A stretch of 33,195 nucleotides of DNA from Rhizoclosmatium globosum (taxonomy: Eukaryota > Chytridiomycota > Chytridiomycetes > Chytridiales > Chytriomycetaceae), in assembly GCA_002104985.1 (NCBI GenBank), contig MCGO01000324.1:1-33195 (forward strand), written 5' to 3'. Shown here one piece after another: positions 1 through 10,200 of this stretch (its first letter is position 1; every line of letters starts with the position of its first letter). Made by a program: the position numbers and the translations under genes. The notes under the pieces are model-generated. The model searched no databases. It was given only the letters and a program-made list of their open reading frames with translations, and was not told the DNA's origin.

Positions 1-1
1 C

Positions 2-145
2 AATATCAAACTTCAAATGCCGGACATCTTGCCCTCCTTCATACCCACGCTTCCAATAGAAAGAATCATTCAAACATTGGAGTGGTGTCATGATGCAATC
101 AGTGTCAGCCTCTATCTGAATGCTTCCTCGTGGCCTAATCTGTAA
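2..145 (+). CDS. possible 3' end of an unknown coding region (partial, left edge)
   Basis: A reading frame open from the left edge runs 47 codons to a TAA at 143-145. The peptide is mixed hydrophobic/polar with two Trp and resembles the tail of a globular protein, but no domain or motif is recognisable. The two other forward frames are less convincing. With so little sequence, chance openness cannot be excluded. Confidence 0.2.
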   Translation, partial: NIKLQMPDILPSFIPTLPIERIIQTLEWCHDAISVSLYLNASSWPNL

Positions 146-460
146 CACGTTGCTGTATGGCATATCTCACATCTCGCCCTCTTCTATGTGTCTCTTTATT
201 CTGCTTGATTGGATTCCGTGAATATTCAACCCAAGACATGCACAACATCCTTACACCAGACATGATCGCGTCAAAACTCTTTAAATATGGGAATCTGACT
301 ACTATCGAACTTGATGGCTGTGAAAGGAAAGCGCCTCAACACTAACATCTTCCTTTACCGTCCACCAATCGCTTGTGCCTGAAGTACTACATTCTGCATT
401 GAACTAATGAGCATTAATAATAGGAGGAAAGAAGAACATTGAATTGAAAGTCAGCCAAAA
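146..460. other. short intergenic stretch upstream of the metacaspase gene
   Basis: No convincing gene is seen. A 62-codon ATG frame (157-345, +) has no recognisable motif and is treated as chance. The stretch just before 461 is AT-rich and likely holds the metacaspase promoter and 5' leader; no clear TATA box was found. Confidence 0.4.
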
Positions 461-2026
461 ATGAACTTCAACATTGACAACCTTCTGAATAAGGTCCTCG
501 GGGACAACCCCAACAGCAACAGCAACAGCAACAGTACCAGCAATACCCTGGACAGCAGCAGTACCAGCCACAGCCACAGTACCAACAGCCAGCGTTCCTC
601 CAACAGAACCAGGGCTACCCAGGCCAGATGGTCCAGCAGCAACCACCACCTCCACAGCCTCAGGCCCAGGGCCAAGTCGTACTTCCGCCAGGCTGGGTGT
701 CGCAGTGGAGTGCCCAGTACAACACTCCCTTCTACGTCAACACGGCAACTGGACAGACCCAGTGGACCCCACCTGTCCCCCAACAACCACAGTACCAACC
801 ACAACCCCAATACCAACAGCAACAACCACAGTACCAACAACAACAAGTCATGCAGCCACAGCAGGCTCCTGTACTCCCTGCTGGAAAGAGAAAGGCGTTG
901 TACATCGGTATCAACTGTGAGTGAAGTCCCATCACTGTGTCGAACCTGGTATCCCTGTTTCACTGATCCCAACTCCCTAGACGTTGGTACAAAGAATGCA
1001 TTGCGTGGATGCCACGAAGACGTCAAGAACGTGAAGGCATTCATGGATTCACAGGCTCAGTGGGAGTCAACGTTCTTGTTGACACCCCTCAAAACCAGAG
1101 TACTCCTTACTATCCAACACGGCAGAACATTCTCAATGCGATGCATTGGTTGGTTGCGTCTGCTCAACCGGGGGATCGGTAATGCCACCTCTGTTGTGAC
1201 TGAAGATGAGTGCTGAACTTCTCCAATTGTAGCCTTTTCTTCCATTACTCTGGACACGGTGGTCAGAAAGCCGATCAAGATGGCGATGAAGCTGATGGAT
1301 TCGATGAAACGATTTTCCCTGTTGACCATGAGCGAGCTGGCATGATTATTGACGATGAAATGCACAGAATCATGTGTCAATCTCTTCCACAAGGTTCTTA
1401 TACCCCGTTACGCAGGATTTATTCGTATTAATCGTGTTTGTAGGGGCTTATCTCTTTGCTATCTTCGATTGTTGTCATAGTGGAACGATTCTGGACCTTC
1501 CATTCACTTATGTCCTCGATAAGAACGATCAAGTCGTTGAAGTCGATAACCGAAAAGAAGCCGGAAAAGCTTTGCTTCAGGCTGCTTTGAGTTTTGCCAG
1601 GAACGACAAGGTTTCTAATTTTTTAATTCTTCGTATCTAACATTTTTAGATGGGCGCCTTCAATCAGCTATGACGGCTGGAAAGTTCATTATGAACGAAA
1701 TTAACAATCCAGGTGGACAGAACCAACAGCAGCAACAACAAATCCAAGGCGAAGGCTTGAAAACAAATGGAAACAAAGTCACTCGCGGTACAATTGTCTC
1801 CCTCACAGGCTGTCGTGACGATCAAACAAGTGCCGATGCCTTTATTCAGGGAAGAAACACCGGTGCGATGAGTTGGGCGTTCATGGAAGCTATTCGCCGC
1901 CTTCCCCAGCCTACTTACGTCCAGCTTCTGCGTGAAATTCGTGTCCTTCTTTACGGAAAGTATGAACAAGTTCCACAACTCAGTGCTGGGTTCCACATGG
2001 ATCTTAACACTCGCTTTATCCTCTAA
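461..2026 (+). CDS. MCA1: type I metacaspase with N-terminal Gln/Pro-rich region and WW domain; frame interrupted
   Basis: Metacaspases are Cys proteases that cut after Arg/Lys and act in stress responses, proteostasis and cell death. Exons inferred: 461-916, 981-1178, 1233-1393, 1444-1610, 1650-2026; all four introns are GT-AG. Order: short N-terminus, Q/P/Y-rich prodomain, WW domain (682-774, from LPPGW to QWTPP, both Trp present), then the caspase fold. The dyad His lies in HYSGHGG (His 1255-1257) and the dyad Cys in DCCHSGT (Cys 1473-1475), so the active site is intact. Three one-base losses break the frame: near 500-503 (a G run), 1043-1047 and 1652-1666. Restoring one base at each gives an exon total of 1362 nt, i.e. 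453 aa, a normal length. The family call is secure. Whether this is a live gene with sequence errors or a recent pseudogene is open. The WW domain should bind Pro-rich ligands, possibly its own prodomain. Confidence 0.9.
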
Positions 2027-2044
2027 ACGTCGTAAAACACACAA

Positions 2045-2050
2045 AATAAA
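2045..2050 (+). terminator. polyadenylation-type signal AATAAA after the metacaspase gene
   Basis: AATAAA lies 19 nt after the stop at 2026, a normal position for a eukaryotic 3' processing signal. Confidence 0.45.
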
Positions 2051-2139
2051 TTCAGTTTCAATCAAAGTTGGTTTTAATTCCGGTTTTCGGCATCAAAAAG
2101 AACTGCTGTCCATCAACGAAACCAACCTCATCATACATA

Positions 2140-2703
2140 TCAAGCAAACTTGTTCTCGTAAATAATGTCACAAGTCGGCTTCGTTCCCACAGAGTTCTCC
2201 GTGTTATGCTGCTGATACCAAGCCGACAACTCACTCGTAACGAGCCTGAAGAACTGGCGGAATCCAGGTTTACATTCAAAAAGCTGATTCGCCTTCATAT
2301 TAACACCCTCACCAATAACACCCGCATATGTTCAATGTTTCCCAACGCGAAAGTCACGTCCCAATGTTCGCTGATCATACAATCCCAAACACGACAGTAT
2401 CGCCATCGGGGATGAGGGGGCCGTCGATTCCGGTTCCAAAGTTCCCACCGCCCCAGCAATAGAATCTGTGGTAAGCGTGTGCCTCAATGAATGGGTCGTC
2501 CGGTAAGTTTCCTGGGACTCGATGTGGAGTCCCGGTCGGCGTTGCGTGGCTCCTTCTTGTACGTATGATTCGTGGATTGTGAGGTATCCGACTTTCCCCC
2601 ATTCCTCTATTTGATTCAATGTTGATTGGTGAGAACGGAAGTGAAGTGTATGAGGAAGACTCAACTCCTGCATCGTCTCAAACAGACCGCAATGATCGTG
2701 CAT
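2140..2703 (-). CDS. conserved-looking protein of unknown function, frame interrupted three times
   Basis: On the minus strand a protein-like reading path runs from an ATG at 2703 to TGA at 2142-2140 but changes frame three times, each time as if one base were missing: at the C run 2514-2516, near 2381-2382 and at the C run 2321-2323 (plus-strand positions). Restoring them gives 567 nt, 188 aa. Visible segments include HAYHRFYCWGGGNFG and, near the end, FRQFFRLVTSELSAWYQ. The latter recalls, from memory only, the C-terminus of an uncharacterised fungal/algal family; a stretch usually found before it seems shortened here. The frame is open further upstream to 2823, so the start is uncertain. 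The gene converges on the metacaspase with about 110 nt between stops. It may be a decayed gene or an intact gene with consensus errors. Confidence 0.5.
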
Positions 2704-3176
2704 ACCGCTTACATTCCGGTGGCAGCATTTCCTCAAGTTTATGATGGGTGTACATGTGTTTCTCGTACAGTACGCAGCATCTGTATTCATTTTTTCTACA
2801 TCTGTAGTCCTGAATATAACCATGATTGCTTGCCTGTTATCATTTCATCCAGCATGGAAGGCTTCGTTTGCTTGCGAAGCATTTGTCGTTAATTCGAAAT
2901 CGTGGGAATCAGGTTTCACCTATTCTCCATAATTTCTTGAAGCGTTGGGTTCATTGTCAGATTGATCATGGGTAGCCCCGTAATTTTTTGACGCAATTTT
3001 GACGGTAGGGTGTTGGCTGCGAAAAACAAGGAATGGCACAATTGGCTTTTGACGATGGATTTTATCGATAAAAATATCAGCTTAGACCAGGCCCTAAACA
3101 AAAGAAAAGGATGCCCGCAGAACCAAAAGAAAAAGTCCACAGTAGTCCATCATAGTGTTTTTGCTTATCATCAAAA
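2704..3176. other. intergenic stretch
   Basis: Up to 2823 this may still be coding for the upstream part of the minus-strand gene. The remainder shows only short frames without motifs, protein-like composition or splice-site support. Nothing else is recognised. Confidence 0.35.
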
Positions 3177-3335
3177 TTACCAGGCAGTTGGCTTCTGGTT
3201 ACCGTAAGCAAGCTCAGCTGGGTAACCAGAGAAGGCAGCTCCACACTGCTGGGTGCGGCACCAAGTTGGCTGGAGGGCCTCAGCTCCGTATCCGCGAGAG
3301 ACGAGTCCTCCGAGTTTACCAAGGCAGTATCGCAT
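3177..3335 (-). CDS. possible small Cys-containing protein or terminal exon
   Basis: An ATG at 3335 opens 52 codons to a TAA at 3179-3177. Codons are strongly biased toward C-ending and GCT/GGA/CAG/AAG forms, as in highly expressed genes and as in the small secreted gene at 4195. The peptide holds WCRTQQCGAAF and ends in KPTAW. No family is recognised and there is no signal peptide at this ATG. It could be the last exon of a gene whose earlier exons I could not find; an AG inside the frame could be a splice acceptor. The case rests on codon bias alone. Confidence 0.4.
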   Translation of the reverse strand: MRYCLGKLGGLVSRGYGAEALQPTWCRTQQCGAAFSGYPAELAYGNQKPTAW

Positions 3336-4194
3336 CGAAATGTAAAACTCTTGATTTGAAAGCGCTATTTTACTGTTGCGTCGAAAGAGCAATGTGAGAA
3401 GGCATAGATTCTTTGGCAGGAATACCGATTTCTTATAATTAAATCTAACCAAACTACAAACATCCTTTTCATTCATTCTAAAGCTGAATGTTCAACGCAT
3501 TTTGGGAAACGAATCTGCATCAATGGTATTAAAAATAAACAAGCTTTAAACAATATCACCCCGCGATACACGCACTTATTGCACCCATACACACAACGCA
3601 TTCCCTTCCTGAAAGAACCTCATGGTTTTATCAATTGATACCTTCCTTTGGGCTTGGCGACGGGAAAGCCTGCACCACCCTTTTCCAAATTGGTAAAATT
3701 TGCTTGGAGGAACGGAGTCTTTGAAAGCTGAAGCACCACCTTACAGTGGCAACCAGGTCCAAGAACATTGTGTACTGTTTAATGGAATGGTGTAGACGAT
3801 GCGGAATCTCTACTCTATTAGGCTGGATTAGGGATGAAATCGACGAGTGTACTACTTTGTTTGTCATCAGTACAGAATCGATGGAAGGATGCAATCAGTA
3901 TTTTCTGAGAAGGATAAGAGTATCCATGTACGAACAGTCACGAAATAACATGGATCAAAGTTTTAGTGGCACCTAATCAAAAAGGGTGGCACATCGGAAG
4001 GATGAAAGGGAGGGGAGTGCTACAGCTTTGTCAGGTGCGTTCTTCCTCCAACCAAAAAATTTTACCAATTTGACAAGTTCAGAGAGGGAGAGACAGGAAG
4101 GCTTTTTCACTTTCCCGGATTTGGACAAGCCCTGAGACATTTCCCTTGAAAAAGACAACGTCCCTTTTTTAGCCACCCTAAAGAAAGAGTCCCA
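3336..4194. other. intergenic region before the small secreted gene
   Basis: Only short unconvincing frames on either strand. The last 150 nt, rich in short A and T runs, probably contain the promoter and leader of the 4195 gene. No TATA element, RNA gene or repeat was recognised. Confidence 0.4.
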
Positions 4195-4425
4195 ATGCAG
4201 ATCATTGCCGCCCTCCTCTCCGCCGCCGCTGTCTTTGCCGCCAACGCCCCAGCTGCCGGATCCTGCGCTACTGCGGGAGTCACTGTCAACTGGTCACCAA
4301 ACCCAAGTGCTGGAGGATCTTACTCTGCCGGAGGAAACTACGGAGCTGGAAACCTTTACTCTGCCACTGGCGCCAACACTGTTGCCCTTGGAGCTGTTGT
4401 TGCCGGTATCGCTGCCCTCCTCTAA
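4195..4425 (+). CDS. small secreted, probably GPI-anchored Gly/Ser/Tyr-rich protein
   Basis: This single-exon ORF encodes 76 aa. Residues 1-16 form a signal peptide (MQIIAALLSAAAVFAANA, with cleavage likely after an Ala-x-Ala type site). A short middle region follows with one Cys and GGSYSAGGNYGAG-type Gly/Ser/Tyr repeats. The last 15 residues are hydrophobic and end AALL directly at the stop, with small residues just before, as expected for a GPI-attachment signal. Codon use is strongly biased, suggesting high expression. The product is likely a cell-wall or surface protein; no named family is recognised. It has its own AATAAA signal downstream. The 4426-4740 interval that follows holds its 3' UTR and no further gene. 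Confidence 0.75.
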   Translation: MQIIAALLSAAAVFAANAPAAGSCATAGVTVNWSPNPSAGGSYSAGGNYGAGNLYSATGANTVALGAVVAGIAALL

Positions 4426-4536
4426 GCCAGTTATTTTAGAATTGAGGGGGGAACACACTTCTGTTGTCTCTTTTGGATTTCGATTTCACATCCCTGTCTA
4501 TGCCAATTCGTTGGAGTGGGATCGGAATTCTACTAC

Positions 4537-4542
4537 AATAAA
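4537..4542 (+). terminator. polyadenylation-type signal AATAAA
   Basis: Lies 112 nt after the stop of the small secreted gene, in an AT-rich 3' region. Confidence 0.45.
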
Positions 4543-4740
4543 GTTTAGATGTAATTACAGTATTGTTGTGTTGTTGTTGCTTTGTTGTATGTCATACACT
4601 ACAGTTGAGGTTTGATCTGGAGTGGAGCAATGCTTTGGCTACACTGTTCCTATGATGCTGAGAGTAGCAATGAATTAAGGGATCAGATATACTACAGTGG
4701 ACTGCAGAAGAGTAGAGTAGTTTGCATTATTTGTTGATAA

Positions 4741-7156
4741 ATGCGATCATCGACAACACAGCCATATGGACATGGACATGGACATGGCTATGGCAGCAGC
4801 ACCGAAGAAGGCGGGCGCTACTACGGCAGCAACAGTAGTAATTCAAACGGAGAGCGACGTGGCTTGTCATCGACAACGTTGCCGTACACTTCGACAGCAG
4901 CATCCACTTTGACACCAACTTCGACTTCAACTTCGACTTCGACGCGCCCTGGTTCAGCCCAGTCGTCGTATGCCCAATCGTACTCGCACTCGCACTCGCA
5001 CTCGCACTCTACCTTCAATTCGCCGTACGCCCAGAACCAAACACTCCAAAACACTCAACTAAACTCGTCCTCGTTTGGCCGCCTGTCCCTGCCCTCTTCG
5101 GCAACAGTGTCGAATCAGCCGCTGCGGTCGCGCTTTGCCTCCTCGGATCCACGGTACGAGCACTACCCTCTCTTATCATCCAACCCCTACTTTATACTCA
5201 TCACCTACTCGTACAGATCATATGCCCAGCCGCCATCCTCTTCTTACGCGTCTGATTACGAACAGGATGACTCGTATCGGGCATCCGTGACTCCCTCGGC
5301 TGCCGCCCAGAGCCTGTCCCGAGGCCCGTATACAAGACCGTCAACGGCAGGCCACATCCCTCCTGGCGCTCGCTCGTCAATCATTCCTCCGGCTTCGCTT
5401 TCAATGCCGTCGTATGCTGGGTCTGCACCAAGGTTTGTATTGGTGATTAGTTGAAATTAATACTCAAACACTGCGACAGATATAACGCATGGGACTCAAG
5501 AGACGTCGCCGCTCCTTCTCCAATGGGCTCCGTTGGATCGCTTGCCAATCCGTACCGGCCTTCATCAGCCGCTGCAAGTTACACCTCAAACTCTTCCTCT
5601 TCTCGTCTCTATACTTCAGAAAGAAATGGGGAGGATCCCTTCTTTGATCGTAACCAAAGGAGGAAAGATTCTACTGTGGACTACGGAAGTGATTATGATA
5701 GCAGTGCATCAGTGACCAGTGCGTCCAGGAATTATCGGGGACAACGAAGAGTCGAGTTTGAAGATGATGTGAGTATTCATTCTGTGGACCGTTAAATTGC
5801 CATATATCTGAACCTGAATTCAAGAGAGAGTCTCTGCGATCTGATCGGGCAACTCCGGACTACAGTGCTACAACTCCCCGTCAATCTACATACTCCCAAC
5901 TTTCCTTCCAAAAACCCTCCTCCTCTCTTTCATATCAATCGTCTACAATACCCCCATCAAAACCCACTCTCACTCCAAACTACCCAACCCGACCGAGTTC
6001 ATCGCAAGGACTCTCATCTGACCCACACTACTCAACTCGACCAGGATCAGCGACAGGACACGTATCAGAACAATCATACAGCAGTCCTCGTCTCCGTGCA
6101 AACAGCGTCGGTGGTCCCCTTTCTCCTACATCATCTCAAGCACCTCCAGTCGTTGAGCATTCAACTCTGCCCAAATCATTAGGCTCCCACTCCCGTTACA
6201 TCCAATCATTACTAGAAAAGACAGCGACAACAAAACCTGCTGCAAGCTCCCACTCGCAAACTCTACTTCAAACTCACCAACTGCATCTCCAAACCCACCC
6301 TCAACGACTCCTCAGCAACAATCACAACAACCTCAACAACAAACATTCACCCCAAAACTATACTCTCAGCCTCAACCCCAACCATCCACTTCAAAATCTG
6401 ACCCAAAACCTCAACAACCTCAACCCAGTCCCACAACCACCCAACAACCACAACCAACTCCCAACCAACATCACCAACAACAACAGCAACCCCAAAACCA
6501 CCAAACCGAACCCTCCAAACCCCTCCGCCGCCTCAAAAACCAATCCCTCTCAGGATCAAGTCTCCGCGAAGCAGCATCATCCCCCGAATCCGGCGCCCTC
6601 GCAGAACTCCAACGCGCTGCTGCTGCTGCATCTTCATCCGCGTCATCCACAGTATCAATGGCGAATGGAAACGCGAGCTCGGATTCACTTGTGGGCGAGA
6701 TTGAGGGGATGAAGAGTCAGATTGGGTTATTGAATTTACGGTTTGGTGGCGGCAGTGGTGGTGGTGGTGGTGCTAGTGGAGGAGGAGGAGGAGGAGGGGC
6801 TGCGACGCCGGTTCTTGCTGTGGGGAAGGTTGGAGCTGGTGGGGCTACTGCTGGAGTTAAAGGTTCGTGTTTTTTTCGTTTGTGTGTTCTGGGGAATTTT
6901 TGATGATGGTTTTTTTTATTTTGGTATAGATCGACAGGCGTTTGAGACTGCGATTACGTATATATCTAGAACGGTTCGACAGTCGTATGCGTCGGCTGTT
7001 GAAATTAATAAGTTGATTTCGAGTGGGGGTGCTGGGGGTGCTGCGAATGGAGCTATTTTATTGAATATGGTGGAGAACCATGTTGCGCAGTTGAAGGGGT
7101 TGGATGGAATGGTGGAATTGATGAAAGTGAATGAGAGGATTGTGAGTAAGGAGTGA
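4741..7156 (+). CDS. large Ser/Thr/Gln/Pro-rich protein with short C-terminal helical region; unknown function
   Basis: Exons inferred: 4741-5153, 5217-5432, 5480-5768, 5825-6862, 6930-7156, all with GT-AG introns. The first half is Ser/Tyr-rich with HGHGHGYG, SHSHSHSHS and alternating Ser-Thr runs. The middle is Pro/Gln/Ser-rich. Near 6660-6740 a short helix precedes a poly-Gly linker (6742-6810), then a final region of about 75 aa predicted mostly helical. The frame jumps once near 6250-6253, where one missing C in a C run (AGCTCCC) would restore it; with that base the exons total 2184 nt, 727 aa. Intron 5154-5216 is 63 nt and stop-free, so its retention keeps the frame. No enzyme motif or membrane segment is seen. 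Low complexity suggests a disordered scaffold or cytoskeletal/cortical protein, which is a guess. Confidence 0.65.
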
Positions 7157-7204
7157 TATTGGTTTTTTGGGAGGGGAAATTGTCTTGTTGTAGAGTGACT
7201 TGCG

Positions 7205-7210
7205 AATAAA
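7205..7210 (+). terminator. polyadenylation-type signal AATAAA after the Ser/Gln-rich gene
   Basis: Lies 49 nt after the stop at 7156, in the 121-nt gap between this gene and the convergent NLR-like gene. Confidence 0.45.
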
Positions 7211-7277
7211 GTCAAAGGTATATATCTAACTGTGTGTTGCAAGACTGTTTTTAGCAATCATAGTTTATTGTCGAATT

Positions 7278-10200
7278 TCAAACGATAACACAGAAAATGT
7301 TGTTTCCTTTTACCAATCGCAAGACATTATCTTGTGCCATCCACATCCCAGTTGGTCCTCGCACTGAATCAGGCAACCAACAAACTCGATGTCCTTTGTT
7401 AAAAAGCCAACCCTCTCGGACCGCCAAACCATACCTATCCGTACCATCTACATCATAAAGCGGCCTATCAACGCGCTTCTTTGTCTTGAAACTCCACACC
7501 GTGAACGTATCCGGTTCATCAACACGTTTCCACAAATCCCCATGATGAAACCGCGCATATACAAACAGGTTATCAGAAGTTCCACACATTCCTACCTCTT
7601 TGCACCATTTTGAGTCCCCGCTTACTTGGAACACGCATTCCCCGGTTTCGAGGGACCACGCGCGGACGACTGAATCGCGGCCAGCAGAGAGAACGTATTT
7701 GTCGTCTGGTGAGAATGCGACAGACGTGACGAGCCCTGAATGCGCGTGGAATGTTTTCAAGCAGATTCCTGTTTCGACTGACCAGAGTTTGACTGTTGAG
7801 TCGTTGGACCCTGAAACAATTCTCTTGTTGTCTGATGATATCGCGACGGATTTGATGTAGTCTGAGTGACCTGTCAGGGTTCTAAGGCAGGCGGGTTGGT
7901 TAGGGAGAGAAGACCATACTTTGATTGTTTGGTCTTTCCCACCGGAAGCGATGATTTGGGAATCGCGGGAGATTGCAATTGTGTTGACCCAGTCCTTGTG
8001 TCCTGATTTCATGCTGACGCAACGGCCTTGTGTCACGTCCCATACGCGAATTGTTTTGTCTTTCGAGGCGGAGGCGAGGTATTTGTTGTCTTGTGATGCG
8101 GATACTTCTGTTACATCGAATGTGTGGCTTTTGTCTTGATCGGGTTGGGTGTCGCGTTGGCCCCACACTTTTAATGTTGTATCGTTTCCAGCAGTCACAA
8201 TGTCATTTGTAGGACTCCAATCTCCAGCTAAGACCCAGTTTGCGTGTCCTTCGAGGACAGTTATAAGTTGCCCGGTTTTAAGATCCCACACCTTGCAGGT
8301 CTTGTCCGTTGATGTTGAAAGGATGAGTGAATTGTCCTTGTTCATACTGCAATACAAAAGTCGAAAATCGTGTGCTTCGATGGTTTGTGTACATTTTCCT
8401 GATTCGAGGGACCATGATTTGAGTGTACAATCTGTGCTTGCTGATACAAGGAATCGTTTGTCGCTTGATATTTCAACACAACGAACGCCATGTTCATGGC
8501 CCTTCAAGATCATGGACAAGGAGTTTGTACTTAGATTGAAGATTTTGATACTCTTGTCCTTCAAGGCTGCTGCGAGGATGTCATCGTCGTGAGAAACAGA
8601 AATCCAATATACCACAGATTCAGCAACAAATGTTGCGAGGCATTGTTGAGCATTAACGTCCCAGACCTTTATGATACCGTCGAGTGAAGCAGAGTAAACG
8701 CGAGAACCATCAGCAGAAATTTGAACAGAGGTGACATATGCAGTGTGCCCGGCCAGAGTTACAACACAGTCCCCAGTCCACAGATCAAACACTTTCACAA
8801 ACGTGTCACTAGATCCACTCACGAGCCAACGAGAGTCTTTCGAAATAGCGATTGCATTCACTCTATCTGTATGACCTTCCAAAACTTGAAGGCATTCACC
8901 AGTTGAAGCGTTCCAAAGTCGAATCGTATTATCTTTTGCACCGCTTGCGATTCTTTTGCCGTCCAGGTAGAACTTGACTGTCAACACTCCAATTGTATGT
9001 CCCTCAAATGTCAGAGGACCCCAGTTCTTCAACGCCCCAATTGCAACTTTTGGGTTACTGGATATTTGATATGTTTCGAAAAGCATAGACTCTTGTGGAG
9101 CCCATGTCAAAACAGTCTTGTACAAGTGCAGTGGATTGAACAAGAGGGGTGTGCGGAAATTGATGCAAGCACGTTTCACATCATTCAGAATTTGACAAAT
9201 GAATCTAACGTCTGCGGAATCGGTCAAGGCCGAGAGGTGGCTAGAAACAGAATCCACTGTGGAAATTATCGTGTACATTTTCCCCATGAGGAGCATTATT
9301 TCAACCCAAAAGCATAGCTTTGTCTTGCACCAGGACAATAGTGGAGTAATCAAGTCAAATGTGCGAACTGCCGTTGTTACATGTTCCCCCCAAAAGATGC
9401 AAGCGTACTCAAGGTCCTTATCAATGGCGAAGTTCGATTCTGTATACTTGTATTCCTTGGATGCATCCAAGTTCGCCATATTGTATTTGAGTTGTTTGTT
9501 CATCAGGTCAAGACAAGTCAATGTATGTTCATGGTTGACTTCGGCGAGGTTGACGAAGAAGTTTTGGCCACATCGTTTGTTATCGGTCAAAAAATCTTTC
9601 AGGCTCTTGTGTATCACAGATACTATTCCTTGCTCGATTTTGAGGATGGAACGGAGCTGTAAAAGAATGTCAGAAGTGACGAGGAAAGAACACGCTAAAA
9701 TACCTTAGATACAACTCTTCCAGTTTCTACAGATGTTAGAGTACCCACAACCATAAGTGTCGGAAGCGAAACTGGCTCCTTGACACCAAGAATGGTTCCA
9801 AACACATGTCGAAACTCATCCAGGTCTTGTTCGGTAAGGAATTCGCGATTCAGAATCACACTGTAGATACTGTCTGGTCCAAAATCCAAATTTTGAATCT
9901 CTTTCAACATGGCTTTTGGATCGGCAAACTGGAATCCGTTGCTCAACAGCTCACACGCATTTCTAGCGTAAATAAAGACGCCTTCCGATTTAACAACCAG
10001 TTCTTTGACACACTCCGTGAGTTCCTGGTTTTGTTGCAGCTGATCGACACTTAATTTCCAAATTGATGCGAATCGAGTTGCAATGAACTTTTCAATATCA
10101 TCCCAATTTTCTTTGCTTGTAGTTTTGAGAACGAATGGGTCTGTCTTTGTGAGGCTGTTGAAAATGTCGAGGTCGGGTCTGGCGGTGACAAAAACTTTGA

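Noticed and set aside
404..1044. Minus-strand frames of 83 and 197 codons across the metacaspase start
   Set aside because: They are antisense to the Gln/Asn repeat-rich metacaspase exon; Leu/Val runs arise from the complement of CAG/CAA repeats.
461..2026. Programmed ribosomal frameshifting in the metacaspase
   Set aside because: Three shifts in one gene, without slippery sites plus structured stimulators, and similar shifts in unrelated neighbours, point to base losses instead.
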